64,000 nucleotides of DNA, taken from the NCBI GenBank assembly GCA_030428385.1, contig JAUIDY010000008.1, positions 24,260 through 88,259 of the forward strand, read 5' to 3'. Of the stretch, positions 36,957 through 46,207 are shown piece after piece. The position numbers and the translations under genes are program-made. This DNA comes from Rhodothermia bacterium. Its GTDB lineage: Bacteria > Bacteroidota > Rhodothermia > Rhodothermales > JAAAOL01. Each line of letters opens with the position of its first letter. Position 1 is the first letter of the stretch. Below the pieces are notes generated by a model. The model had not been told where the DNA came from, searched no databases, and was given only the letters and a program-made list of their open reading frames with translations.

Positions 36957-37001
36957 CCGCTGTTGCTCCCCACCAACCGCCCACCAACCCCGGGTGTTTA
37001 T

Positions 37002-38129
37002 ATGTTTGCCTTTTTACTGCTTCGCCTTCGCTACCGCGCCTACCTGCGCCACGAACAAGGCATCAAGAAGTTTGCGGAAATGAACATGGGCCGCCTCATT
37101 CGCAAGGTGGCGAAGAAGTCGGCGGTGTACCGCAAGATGAACGAAAACCTGCTGGTGGAGAAATCCAACCTGCGCCTGCACCGCGACGAGTTGCAGAAGC
37201 AGGCCACCCTGGATACCGGGCAGTTCTTCAGCATCGGGCGACGGCTGTGGGGCAGTACGGCGCTCGTGGTGCTGTTCCTGATGGCTGGTGTTGCTATCAA
37301 CGTGGTGGCCGCCCACGACTTCATTGGGGCTGGGCTGGGCCTGGGCAACGTCTTGCGCTGGATTGCCGCCACCCTCATTGCCCTGGTCCTTACCGGCGGC
37401 GGCATGATTGTGATGGAGCAATTGATCGACACCTATATGCACGACCAAGACGATGCGTTTTTGCCACCCTCGCTGGCTCAGCATCGGGGCGCGCTGATCC
37501 TCTTGTGGGTTGTCCTGCTCGCCTGCCTCGAACTCGCCACCATTGGCCTCACCGAAGTGGAAGCCCGGGCGGTGGCCGGCGACGCCTCGCTGCTCTACCT
37601 GAGCATCATTGTGGGTGCTGCTGTTTTCCCCATTACGGCGGGAGCGTTTCGGTGGTATACCCTGCAGTACATCGACCGCTACAAGGTGGCCGTGACGCTT
37701 CGCCAGACGGAAAGCCGCATCGCACAGATCGACTCCATCCTGCGTCAGAATGAGGAATCAGAGAGCAACTTCTACAAAATGTACAGCATCGAGCACTGGG
37801 AAGAACTGAATGCTTTCCGGACGCTCAAGGAGAACATCAACTACCGGCATGACCTGGAGGAGTTACTCACGGGGCACTATGCCTTTTCCTACGACCTCTT
37901 CCAGGCAGAAGCGCAGAAACGGTATGCGATGGACATCCGCGACACCACCGCGGCCTCGATGCGCAAGCTCGACCTTGCCGACCAACGTGTGGGCAACAAG
38001 GTGGGTCAGTCGGACCGGCAACCTGCTGCCCGACCAGCACCGCCCGCCACCCCACGTCCCGTTGCAATCACTCCACCGTCCACAGAAACCAAATCGGACG
38101 ACCTCTTCGCGCTAAAACCAATCCGGTAG
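37002..38129 (+). CDS. Four-helix membrane protein with coiled coil, function unknown
   Basis: The 375-residue protein has a basic N-terminal region with a possible coiled coil (about 20-72), four predicted transmembrane helices (84-104, 117-138, 163-183, 195-217), a second helical segment (225-262) and a proline-rich C-terminal tail. I do not recognise a domain. ATG 37002 is preferred because it follows the previous gene and leads straight into the hydrophobic start; ATG-less upstream frame is dismissed. It probably forms an operon with the CesT/YbjN-like gene. The M91 peptidase gene is next to it, on the opposite strand, with stop codons 70 bases apart. Confidence 0.7.
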   Translation: MFAFLLLRLRYRAYLRHEQGIKKFAEMNMGRLIRKVAKKSAVYRKMNENLLVEKSNLRLHRDELQKQATLDTGQFFSIGRRLWGSTALVVLFLMAGVAINVVAAHDFIGAGLGLGNVLRWIAATLIALVLTGGGMIVMEQLIDTYMHDQDDAFLPPSLAQHRGALILLWVVLLACLELATIGLTEVEARAVAGDASLLYLSIIVGAAVFPITAGAFRWYTLQYIDRYKVAVTLRQTESRIAQIDSILRQNEESESNFYKMYSIEHWEELNAFRTLKENINYRHDLEELLTGHYAFSYDLFQAEAQKRYAMDIRDTTAASMRKLDLADQRVGNKVGQSDRQPAARPAPPATPRPVAITPPSTETKSDDLFALKPIR

Positions 38130-38199
38130 CGTTTAAGAAAGCATCAGAGCGTACCGCTTTAGATACCATTCCTTCTCCGAGGATCGGATTTAGTATTGG

Positions 38200-39078
38200 T
38201 TACGGATACTGGTTACGCGGTCCACACGGCCACTGCGCCCGGAACACGTTCTCGCTATACGGTGCGGTGTGGAATGGCGGAAGTCCCACGCTCATCAGTT
38301 CGAAGAAGCGCCCCCCTACATCAACCCGCTGGCTGTCTTCCCGCCCCAACTGTTCACCACGGGCGGTGTAATACGCATGCACGAGTTCGTGAAAGAGCGC
38401 TGCATGCGGAGGCCGAAACTGCCCGCCGCTTTGGGTTTTATTGGGGTCGTACGTAATCAGGGCGTTGGCTCCCGGTCCGGCCTGCAAGGCATTCGCCGAG
38501 GTACGAAGTGCCAACAAGATGCCATCCATCTGCTCATTGTCCGGAAGCTCGGTGCCTGCGAGCCAAGCACGCACCTTCGCCTGCACCGCCGCCTCACGCA
38601 TAAAGGGCTGACCCACGGGAAGCCACGACGGCGGCGTTGTGCCCCCCTGCCAGTTTGGAAGCGGGTTGGCGATGAGTTGGGCCGCCAGCCAGGCCACGTT
38701 GTGCCCCGACCGCTGTAGCGAATTGGTCAACTCCTGTGCAAACTCGACGGTAGGGGCACCGGCCGCCTGCTCGTACCGAAAACGCAGCATGACGCACCCG
38801 GACATGACGCAGCGGCAACTGTTGTCATTCTGTCCATTGTACTTGATCACCTGGCGCTTGCCCGATGCCATCAGCGCTGCAAAAAATGGCGGCCCAACCG
38901 GCTTGGCATAGATCTCCTCCAGATGCCGCATCGCGGTCAACATGAAGTTGCCGTAGTAGCTCGGATAATTGGGGGAAGCGCGAATAACGATGTTGGTTCC
39001 AGGGAAAGTAATCTCCCCCAAGGTAGGCGCAGAGACCTGGAGGTTCTGGTTGCGGCGATTACGACGGAAAAGATTCAT
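38200..39078 (-). CDS. M91-family zinc metallopeptidase (NleD-like effector candidate)
   Basis: The 292-residue protein has no signal peptide or membrane helix. It carries PPHAALFHELVHAYYTARGE with HELVH at 230-234, then FFELMSVGLPP with E260 as likely third zinc ligand, and ends with YSENVFRAQWPCGPRNQYP, matching the M91 layout (HExxH, a downstream Glu, and an EN-R-R-Y terminus). NleD of enteropathogenic E. coli is an M91 effector that cuts host kinases; related domains occur in polymorphic toxins. The N-terminal half (1-200) has IVIRASPNYPSYYGNFMLTAM, also M91-like. A neighbouring CesT-like protein makes a secreted-effector role plausible, but no secretion genes are adjacent. DNA composition is near that of its neighbours. 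Confidence 0.82.
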   Translation of the reverse strand: MNLFRRNRRNQNLQVSAPTLGEITFPGTNIVIRASPNYPSYYGNFMLTAMRHLEEIYAKPVGPPFFAALMASGKRQVIKYNGQNDNSCRCVMSGCVMLRFRYEQAAGAPTVEFAQELTNSLQRSGHNVAWLAAQLIANPLPNWQGGTTPPSWLPVGQPFMREAAVQAKVRAWLAGTELPDNEQMDGILLALRTSANALQAGPGANALITYDPNKTQSGGQFRPPHAALFHELVHAYYTARGEQLGREDSQRVDVGGRFFELMSVGLPPFHTAPYSENVFRAQWPCGPRNQYP

Positions 39079-39277
39079 GAGACCGCAGGCGTTGGCATGA
39101 ACGAGAAAGAGCTATCCCGATGGTACAATGCCTGTCTGCAGACCACAAGCCCGGCAAACAAAATAAGTTGCCCCCTACGCGGACACGTCTGAAATGATAG
39201 GGCAAGGCGTCAGACCGGTTGGTCGCGGGCAAGGCGAAGCGCACAGCCTCCTTCAGGTTACCAGGCCACTCCTGAAC

Positions 39278-40552
39278 CTACAGAATTTTGCCGAGCGCGT
39301 GCTGATCATGCTCGTCCAGATCATCGAGGATGAGGTGACCCATGCGGTCGCGCTTGGTGCGCAGGTATTGCTCGTTCACTTCGTTCGGCGGAATCTCGAT
39401 GGGGACGCGGTCCACGATTTCGAGGCCGTAGCCAATGAGGCCGACGCGCTTCTTGGGGTTGTTTGTCATCAGCCGCAGCTTGCGCACCCCGAGGTCGCGC
39501 AGGATCTGGCAGCCGATGCCATAGTCGCGGTGGTCCATTTTAAAGCCAAGCGCTTCGTTGGCTTCTACCGTGTCCATCCCCTCTTCTTGCAGCTTGTACG
39601 CCTTCAGCTTGTTGATCAGGCCGATGCCGCGTCCTTCCTGCTTCATATAGAGCACCACCCCCCGCCCTTCGTGTTCAACCTGCTGGAGCGCCGTGGCGAG
39701 TTGATCGCCGCAGTCGCAGCGCATCGAGCCAAAGATGTCGCCGGTCACACACTGGCTGTGGACGCGCACCAACACGGGGTCGTCTTCTTCCCACTCGCCT
39801 TTCACCAGTGCGAGGTGCGACTCGCCCGTCAGCCGCTCTTCGTAGGCAACGAGGCGGAAGTCGCCAAACTTGGTGGGCATCTCCACCTCCACGACGCGGT
39901 TGATGAGCCGCTCGTGCTGCATCCGGTAGGCGATAAGGTCCTTGATGGTGATGATGCGCATGTCGAACTGCTTGGCTATCTCCATCAGTTCGGGCACGCG
40001 GGCCATGGTGCCATCCTCGTTCATGATCTCCACCAGCACACCGACCGGTTTAAACCCGGCCATGCGGGCCAGGTCGACGGTGGCTTCCGTGTGGCCAGTG
40101 CGCCGCAACACGCCGCCGGGCTGTGCCACCAACGGAAAGATGTGCCCCGGACGCCCGAAGTCGCTCGGCCGCGCACTGGCATCGGCGAGGTAGCGGATCG
40201 TCTTGGCGCGGTCGGCGGTGGAAATACCAGTGGTGGTGCCGTGCCGATAATCGACGGAGACAGTGAAACGGGTCTCGTGTAGCCCCGTGTTGTGCCCCAC
40301 CATCAGGTCGAGGTCTAGTTCGACGGCGCGTTCACGCGTGATGGGCGTGCAAATGAGCCCGCGCCCGTGGGTGGCCATGAAGTTGACCATGCCGGATGTC
40401 ATGATCTCGGCGGCGCAGACGAAGTCACCTTCGTTTTCGCGGTCTTCGTCGTCCACCACAATCACCATCCGCCCCGCCTTCACATCGGCGATGGCATCCT
40501 CGATGGTGTCAAATTGAGGGTCAGGATGTTCACGTCCGTTCTCAACTGCCAT
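39278..40552 (-). CDS. ribBA: Bifunctional riboflavin enzyme RibBA
   Basis: The 424-residue protein fuses 3,4-dihydroxy-2-butanone-4-phosphate synthase (about 15-215; [13 protein letters not shown] and [15 protein letters not shown] are its hallmarks) with GTP cyclohydrolase II (about 220-415). The zinc cysteines are in [18 protein letters not shown] and the catalytic part in [17 protein letters not shown]. It supplies both precursors of lumazine for flavin synthesis. ATG 40552 is chosen over 40594 because the family starts close to it. No FMN riboswitch was recognised upstream. The upstream neighbour is yajC on the same strand, 115 bases away. Confidence 0.96.
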   Translation of the reverse strand: MAVENGREHPDPQFDTIEDAIADVKAGRMVIVVDDEDRENEGDFVCAAEIMTSGMVNFMATHGRGLICTPITRERAVELDLDLMVGHNTGLHETRFTVSVDYRHGTTTGISTADRAKTIRYLADASARPSDFGRPGHIFPLVAQPGGVLRRTGHTEATVDLARMAGFKPVGVLVEIMNEDGTMARVPELMEIAKQFDMRIITIKDLIAYRMQHERLINRVVEVEMPTKFGDFRLVAYEERLTGESHLALVKGEWEEDDPVLVRVHSQCVTGDIFGSMRCDCGDQLATALQQVEHEGRGVVLYMKQEGRGIGLINKLKAYKLQEEGMDTVEANEALGFKMDHRDYGIGCQILRDLGVRKLRLMTNNPKKRVGLIGYGLEIVDRVPIEIPPNEVNEQYLRTKRDRMGHLILDDLDEHDQHALGKIL

Positions 40553-40667
40553 ATCTACAAGGGTTAGGTGCAAACCGTTGGAAACGTACAACAAGACGCA
40601 GGCGGGCAGGTTCTGTCCTCATCGACTCTTGACGATGGTGGCACGCCTCCATCCAGGCCGGAAAAGG

Positions 40668-40973
40668 TCAGTCTTTCCCGACGACGCGCCCGATGGCGTT
40701 TTTGTCAAAGCGTAGCTTGACGTTGGTATCAACCTGCGCGAGGACGCTTTCTTCGTCCACCTGCGTGACGGTAGCATGTACGCCGCCTGCGGTGATGATC
40801 TTGTCGCCCTTTTTGACAGCGGAAATCATGCTCTTGCGCTCGTCTTCTTTTTTCTTCTGGGGGCGAATGATGAAGAAGTAAAAGACAACAAAGATGAGCA
40901 GCAGCGGCAACATCGTCACGAGGAAGCTGGGCGCTTCGGCGGCCTGCGGGGCCAAAAGGAACACGTCGTACAT
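40668..40973 (-). CDS. yajC: Preprotein translocase accessory subunit YajC
   Basis: The 101-residue protein has one transmembrane helix (about 17-38, FLVTMLPLLLIFVVFYFFII) followed by RPQKKKEDERKSMISAVKKGDKI, the hallmark of YajC. A small beta domain ends it. YajC associates with SecDF at the inner membrane. Length is typical (90-110). Upstream at 40974-41229 lies a divergent promoter region shared with the ABC permease gene. Confidence 0.95.
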   Translation of the reverse strand: MYDVFLLAPQAAEAPSFLVTMLPLLLIFVVFYFFIIRPQKKKEDERKSMISAVKKGDKIITAGGVHATVTQVDEESVLAQVDTNVKLRFDKNAIGRVVGKD

Positions 40974-41229
40974 GGATTTTTGTGGGTGTGGAATGGCTGA
41001 TTTGGCGGGATGCTACGCCTCAACGCAACGGGCGTTCAAGATAGGGCGGCGGTTCATGGTTTTTTTGGGTGGGCGATGCACCCCGGTCTGATTTCAAGCC
41101 GCCTCCGCATTGTCAACGAGCGGCTCATTTTACATCTCTTACAGCCTTTTAGCAAAGCTCGAACAACGCTAACGCTCCCCCGCCCGTATTTCCCTTTGTT
41201 CTTACCGCCCCGGCTGTACTTCTCTACCC

Positions 41230-43689
41230 ATGCTTCGGAATTACCTGCTTATTGCCATCCGAAACGTGCGCAAGCACAAGGGACTTTCAGCCATCAACGT
41301 TGTGGGCCTGGGTGTTGGCATCGCGTGCTGCCTGCTGGTGGTCACGTATGTGCGGTATGAATGGAGCTTCGACCAGTTTCACGAACGGTCGGAGCGGTTA
41401 TACCGCGCCTGGGTGCTGGAAGAAGGAGCCGAAGACCAGCGCTTCTTCAACACCGTCACGCCGATTCCCCTGGCCCCGACCCTAGCGAGCACCTTCAGCG
41501 AGGTCGAGCACGCCGTTCGCATCAGCACGTTCAGCGGGGTGGTGCAACAGGCCGAGGCGTCCTTCAACGAAACCATCCACCTTGCCGACCCGGCTTTTTT
41601 TGACATTTTTGACTTCCCCCTGCTTCAGGGTACCGCCGCTCCGTTAGCCGAGGCCAACAGCCTGGTCCTCTCGCAGGAAGCCGCCCTGCGCTACTTCGGC
41701 GACGCGAATCCGATCGGGCAGACCTTGTCCATTCATATCGGCAACGCCCCACAGGAATTGGTCGTGACGGGCGTCGCCGCCGAGGTGCCTCTGAACTCCA
41801 GCATCCAGTTTACGATGGTGGTGCCCTGGATCAAAAGCCGCGACCTGTACAGCGACCGGCAGCGCCGCAGTTGGGGCAGCGTCATCCCCGAAACCTACGT
41901 GTTGCTTCAAGAAGGCACCGATGCCCAAGCTGTGGAAGCCAAGTTTCCGCTGCTCGTTCAGCAGGCCGTGGGCACGATGCAGGACGGCAGTTATACCATT
42001 GGCTTGCAGCCGATGACTGACATCCACCTGAACCCGGACTTTCCGCAGGGCCTCGCGCCTGTCAGCGACCCGGCCTACGCCTATATCCTGCTCGTGCTGG
42101 CGGCCCTCATCCTCAGCATTGCGTGCATCAACGTGGTGATTCTGTCGGTGGCCCGATCCACGGGGCGGACGCTGGAGGTGGGCGTGCGCAAGGTGCTGGG
42201 CGCGGAACGCACCCAGTTGATGCAGCAGTTCTGGGGCGAATCCTTTGTATTGACCCTGCTGGCCCTGCTCAGCGGGGTACTGCTGGCGGGCATATGCACG
42301 CCGCTCTTTAACAAGCTGGCAGGCACCGAACTCGTGTTTACGCTGGACGCGGGAATGATGCTCGTGCTGGCGGTACTGGTCGTGCTGCTGGCATGGATTT
42401 CGGGCAGCTACCCCGCCCTGGTGCTTTCTGGTTTTCGCCCCGGTATTGTCTTAAAAGGCGGGCTGCAAACAGGCAAGGAAAACAGCTGGCTCCGCAGCAG
42501 CCTGATGACGGCCCAGCTTGCGTTTGCGGTTTTTCTCATCACCAGCACCCTTGTCATCGGTGACCAGCTCGCGTTCTTGCAAAACAAAAACCTCGGGTTC
42601 GACAAAGCACAGGTGGTGGTCATTCCGCTGGCTGGGGCCCAGCCTTCATCCACCCAGGGTGGGTTGCGGAGCCTCTCGGAGCAGATGCAGACGGGGATGG
42701 AACTGGCGGAGCGGTTTAAGCAAGAGTTGGCGCGGCACCCCCATATCCTTCAGACCGGCGCGGCGTCTGCCCTGCCGGGCATGCCGGGATGGTTCAACAT
42801 GGGCTATGTGGCCGACGACGGACGCTTCCTCAGCTTCCAGATGAGTGTGATTGACCCGGACCTGGCCGAGACGTTAGGCCTGGAGGTGGTGACCGGACGC
42901 GATTTTGAGGAACATGGCACCGCCGATGCCACCCGGGGCATTCTCGTTAACGAAACCCTGGCCGCGTCCTATGGCTGGGCGGATCCCATCGGACAGCGCC
43001 TGCCGGGCCCGTTCGGCGACCATGAAATCATTGGCGTCGTTCGCGACTTTCACGTGCAGTCCTTGCATACGGCCATTCAACCCGTGGTGCTGGTGATGAA
43101 CGCGGAGCCGATCATCGCGGGGATTTCCGACATCACGATTAATGCCTCGCCCTTTCCCAAACTCGCCGTACGGATTGCCCCTGACGCCATACCGGCCACG
43201 CTGGCAACGCTGGAAAACGAATGGGAAAAACTGGCGGCAGGTCAACCGCTTCCCTTCTCCTTCCTCGATGACCACATCAACAACCAGTATCGCGCCGAGC
43301 AACAGCTTCGGCGGCTTGTGGTGGCGGCCACCCTCCTGTCGATTGTGATTGCCTGCCTGGGCCTGCTGGCGTTGGCGGCCTTAACCACGGCGCGGCGCAC
43401 CAAAGAAATCGGGGTGCGCAAGGTGCTGGGCGCGTCGGCGGCTCAGGTTGTGCTGCTGCTGGCGCAAGACCTCCTCCGGCTGATCCTGCTCGCGTTCCTG
43501 ATGGCTACGCCCGTAGTGTATTTAATCATGAGACGCTGGCTGCAAGATTTTGAGTACCACATCGATCTGGGGCCGGGGGTGTTTTTGCTCGCGGGGATCC
43601 TGGCGCTCACGATCGCCTTGCTGACGGTAAGCTACCAGTCGATTTCGGCAGCCCAGCGCAATCCGGTGGACAGTTTACGCTATGAATAA
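41230..43689 (+). CDS. FtsX/MacB-type ABC transporter permease
   Basis: The 819-residue protein has an N-terminal transmembrane helix (about 18-43), a periplasmic MacB-like domain (about 45-275), and two FtsX-type membrane bundles (about 280-420 and 685-805), with a second periplasmic domain between them. The last bundle begins VVAATLLSIVIACLGLLALAAL and contains RTKEIGVRKVLGASAAQVV, and the first contains the similar TLEVGVRKVLGAERTQLMQ; these repeated motifs mark the coupling helices of the family. Such permeases move substrates or transmit force across the envelope with an ATPase partner. No ATPase gene is next to it, so its partner lies elsewhere. Length is typical for Bacteroidota. Confidence 0.92.
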   Translation: MLRNYLLIAIRNVRKHKGLSAINVVGLGVGIACCLLVVTYVRYEWSFDQFHERSERLYRAWVLEEGAEDQRFFNTVTPIPLAPTLASTFSEVEHAVRISTFSGVVQQAEASFNETIHLADPAFFDIFDFPLLQGTAAPLAEANSLVLSQEAALRYFGDANPIGQTLSIHIGNAPQELVVTGVAAEVPLNSSIQFTMVVPWIKSRDLYSDRQRRSWGSVIPETYVLLQEGTDAQAVEAKFPLLVQQAVGTMQDGSYTIGLQPMTDIHLNPDFPQGLAPVSDPAYAYILLVLAALILSIACINVVILSVARSTGRTLEVGVRKVLGAERTQLMQQFWGESFVLTLLALLSGVLLAGICTPLFNKLAGTELVFTLDAGMMLVLAVLVVLLAWISGSYPALVLSGFRPGIVLKGGLQTGKENSWLRSSLMTAQLAFAVFLITSTLVIGDQLAFLQNKNLGFDKAQVVVIPLAGAQPSSTQGGLRSLSEQMQTGMELAERFKQELARHPHILQTGAASALPGMPGWFNMGYVADDGRFLSFQMSVIDPDLAETLGLEVVTGRDFEEHGTADATRGILVNETLAASYGWADPIGQRLPGPFGDHEIIGVVRDFHVQSLHTAIQPVVLVMNAEPIIAGISDITINASPFPKLAVRIAPDAIPATLATLENEWEKLAAGQPLPFSFLDDHINNQYRAEQQLRRLVVAATLLSIVIACLGLLALAALTTARRTKEIGVRKVLGASAAQVVLLLAQDLLRLILLAFLMATPVVYLIMRRWLQDFEYHIDLGPGVFLLAGILALTIALLTVSYQSISAAQRNPVDSLRYE

Positions 43690-43789
43690 TCCTTTTTGAC
43701 CACAGCCATTGCCCGCCTCGCCAGGCGAAACCTTTGACACAAGGCGAGGGCAGGGCCTTTACCTAGCTCACCTAATAACGGACAACACC

Positions 43790-44536
43790 ATGACCTTTTC
43801 CTGTAAATACGTGCTCGCGCTTGCTCTGACCTTGCTTTTGGGGCATCCCGCCCTGGCGCAACAGAACGACTGGGGCTTGCCGGACTCCCCAAATGGCAAC
43901 CTGGCTTCCGCGTTGCTGGACGCCATCAACTCGCCTGACAGCGAGGTGCACCGGGCGTTTGTGAATGACCACTTCGTCGAGGCATTCAAAAACCAATTTC
44001 CTATGGATGCGCATGTGATGCAGTTTCAGCAGATGCACCAGGACCTGGCGGGCGCCTCGGTTAATGGGGTTAACTTGATGATGGGCACCGTTGCCGTGCT
44101 GGACCTGCTCATGCAAACCAAACACGGTGCGTTCCTGAGCTTGCAAATCGAGATGGAACAAGGCGCCACGCCGTTGATTGCGGGCCTACGCGTCGAAGAA
44201 TCCTCAGAACCTGCCTCCGACCAGTTGGTGCGGGCCTTGCTAGAAACCATTAACTCGCCTGACGCTGAGGTACACCGGGCCTTTATCGACGAATACTTCT
44301 CCCCGGTGTTTAAGGACGAACTGCCCATGGAATCACACCTTGACCAATTCAGGCGTTTGCATGAAGACCTCGCCGGAGCCGAGACCCAAGGCATGGAAGC
44401 CATGAGTCATGGCGGCGGCACGGAAACCGTCTCCATCCTGATGGAAAACGCCTCCGGGAGCCAGTTCAATCTTACCTTCGATTTCCAACTCACGTCGCCG
44501 CCTCGGCTTTTCACCCTTGCGGCCATCCCTGTGTAG
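43790..44536 (+). CDS. Secreted protein with two copies of a serine-hydrolase-associated domain
   Basis: The 248-residue protein has a signal peptide (1-23, ending ALAQ) and two homologous domains. The first (about 33-125) contains LLDAINSPDSEVHRAFVNDHF and the second (about 145-240) LLETINSPDAEVHRAFIDEYF; both continue FPMDAHV/LPMESHL and HQDLAGA/HEDLAGA. This INS-D-RAF pattern occurs N-terminal to beta-lactamase-like hydrolases in Bacteroidota, but here no catalytic domain follows. It may therefore be a stand-alone binding protein. ATG 43790 fits the signal peptide. It is 100 bases after the permease gene and could be co-transcribed with it. Confidence 0.75.
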   Translation: MTFSCKYVLALALTLLLGHPALAQQNDWGLPDSPNGNLASALLDAINSPDSEVHRAFVNDHFVEAFKNQFPMDAHVMQFQQMHQDLAGASVNGVNLMMGTVAVLDLLMQTKHGAFLSLQIEMEQGATPLIAGLRVEESSEPASDQLVRALLETINSPDAEVHRAFIDEYFSPVFKDELPMESHLDQFRRLHEDLAGAETQGMEAMSHGGGTETVSILMENASGSQFNLTFDFQLTSPPRLFTLAAIPV

Positions 44537-44555
44537 CTGCGGCTAGGGCTGCCCG

Positions 44556-45773
44556 CTACGCCGCCAGCACCCGCAAGTAAAACGCGGGATTGAGCAAGCG
44601 CCGCCGCTCGCCGAGGTCGTCGAACATGCAACTGATGGTATCGGCGAGTTCATCGGAGCGGGACGCCTTGCGGATGACGGTGTTGAGCAACCACTTCCAG
44701 TTGCCCAGCTTTTGCAGCATGTAGCTGAGCCGCAGTTCGTCTTTGATGAGGCCGAGCACCTCGGTTTCGTAGGTGTGCAAAAAGGCCGCCGAGAAATCGC
44801 CCGCTGCGTGCGCCTTGGCGGCCCAGCGGGCGGCCTGCTCACCGCTCACCATCGCGTTGCCGATGCCTTCACCCGTGAACGGATCGACGAGGCTGGCGGC
44901 GTCGCCCACGAGCATCCAGCCGTCGCCCGCCATCGGGCGGGGCTTGGAGCCCAGCGGCAAGCCCCAGCCCTTCACAGGACCTCGGCGCTCGGCTCCGGCG
45001 AAGCGGTGGCGGAAGCGGGGATGTGCCACGCACTGATCGAGCAAAGCCTTCAGCTTGACGTTGTTTTTCTTGACCGCCGCGCTCAGCATCCCCAGGCCCA
45101 CATTGGCCCCGCCGTTTGCCATCGGAAACATCCAGAAATAGCCGGGGATGATGTCGTCCACGTAGTGCAGTTCGATGTAGTTGTCCGTGCGAAAGCCCGT
45201 GATGCCGTGGTAATACGCCCGAAGCCCGGCGCAGTAGTGCTGTTCGTCGAGCTGCGTGATCCCGAGGTCGCGCACGACAACCGAATACGCGCCATCGGCC
45301 CCGACGACAAGCGGTGCGTGGATGTCCTGCACTTCGCCCTCGCGCTTAACCCGCACACCCACCACCTTTTTGCCCTCAAGCAACAACCCTTCGGCGGCTG
45401 CCTCGGTCCACACGTCGGCTCCCGCTTCTACGGCTTTCTCGAACACCAACTGGTCGAAGACCTCACGAGCGCAGATAAAACCGGGCGGGATGATGCGCTC
45501 GGTGTTTTTGGTAAACGGGATCGAGACCTTGTCGCCGTATGGCCCGCTGAACGTGACACCCCATGAGCCCACCTGCTCCACCGCCTGCATCGCAGGAAAC
45601 AGCCCCAGCCGTTCGAGCGGCCCCGCGCACTTGCCCCCGATGGCGTCGCCGCAAATTTTGTCGCGTGGGAAGGTGTCTTTGTCGAGCAACAGCACCTTGA
45701 GGCCGTCGCGGGCCATAAAGGCCGCCGCCGCGGCGCCGCCCGGCCCGGCACCTACCACAATCACATCGTACAT
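44556..45773 (-). CDS. Geranylgeranyl reductase family flavoprotein
   Basis: The 405-residue protein begins VIVVGAGPGGAAAAAFMAR (FAD-binding motif, 4-22) and has DKDTFPRDKICGDAIGGKC, VVGADGAYSVVVRDLGI and GWMLVGDAASLVDPFTGEGIG. This combination marks the geranylgeranyl reductase/digeranylgeranylglycerophospholipid reductase-type flavoproteins, which reduce isoprenoid double bonds, although some members have other substrates. Two Cys residues flank the FAD region (KICGDAIGGKCAG). The gene is convergent with the preceding secreted-protein gene, with 19 bases between stops. No pathway neighbours help to fix the substrate. Confidence 0.88.
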   Translation of the reverse strand: MYDVIVVGAGPGGAAAAAFMARDGLKVLLLDKDTFPRDKICGDAIGGKCAGPLERLGLFPAMQAVEQVGSWGVTFSGPYGDKVSIPFTKNTERIIPPGFICAREVFDQLVFEKAVEAGADVWTEAAAEGLLLEGKKVVGVRVKREGEVQDIHAPLVVGADGAYSVVVRDLGITQLDEQHYCAGLRAYYHGITGFRTDNYIELHYVDDIIPGYFWMFPMANGGANVGLGMLSAAVKKNNVKLKALLDQCVAHPRFRHRFAGAERRGPVKGWGLPLGSKPRPMAGDGWMLVGDAASLVDPFTGEGIGNAMVSGEQAARWAAKAHAAGDFSAAFLHTYETEVLGLIKDELRLSYMLQKLGNWKWLLNTVIRKASRSDELADTISCMFDDLGERRRLLNPAFYLRVLAA

Positions 45774-46207
45774 AAAACGGACAGGCTATCGTCGCTTGGT
45801 TATGGGTGAGGGCGCAGTATACCAAATCCGCCAACGCCTGCCCACAGAGGCTCCGAGAAAAGCCGTGTGAATTCAGAAGCGCCCTGCTTCAATATACCGC
45901 GCCATTGAAGGGGCTGTCTCAAAGAGAATTGGTACAAATCGTCCTGTTAAAAGGATACTAAAATATTAGAGTGCAGTGTTGAAGTATATGTCTTCCCGAA
46001 CTTGTTTACTTCGTCAGTCGCTACGCTCGTGTCGGGATCTCAACGATGGTGGTAAAAGATGCTGAAACGAGTTCAGCATGACACCTTAGTACATACACTG
46101 CTGGTCATAGAAAGTGGTATTACACCCTCCGACCCCGACTTCATCGAGGCCACCTCCCTCAAGGGAGGGGTTTTCTGATCTTAACAAGGAGCCTCATGCC
46201 CAGCCCC
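45774..46207. other. Intergenic region with palindromic repeats
   Basis: This 434-base stretch upstream of the flavoprotein gene and downstream of the beta-helix gene holds repeats rather than genes. There is a TCCCGA...TCGGGA pair near 45996-46037, a hairpin TGCTGAA (46060-46066)/TTCAGCA (46072-46078) next to CATGACA, and half of a CCTCCCTCAAGGGAGG element at 46122-46169. No open frame has signs of being coding. Confidence 0.6.
46122..46169. repeat. Half copy of the CCTCCCTTGAGGGAGG repeat family
   Basis: ACACCCTCCGACCCCGACTT continues to GGCCACCTCCCTCAAGGGAGG. It matches the right half of the elements at 9550-9640 and 53505-53602, while the left half is missing here. Confidence 0.7.

Noticed and set aside
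39194..40282. Plus-strand open frame of 362 codons
   Set aside because: Antisense to ribBA, whose two domains are unmistakable.
40553..40667. FMN riboswitch upstream of ribBA
   Set aside because: No conserved RFN-type sequence blocks were seen in the 115 bases before the start.
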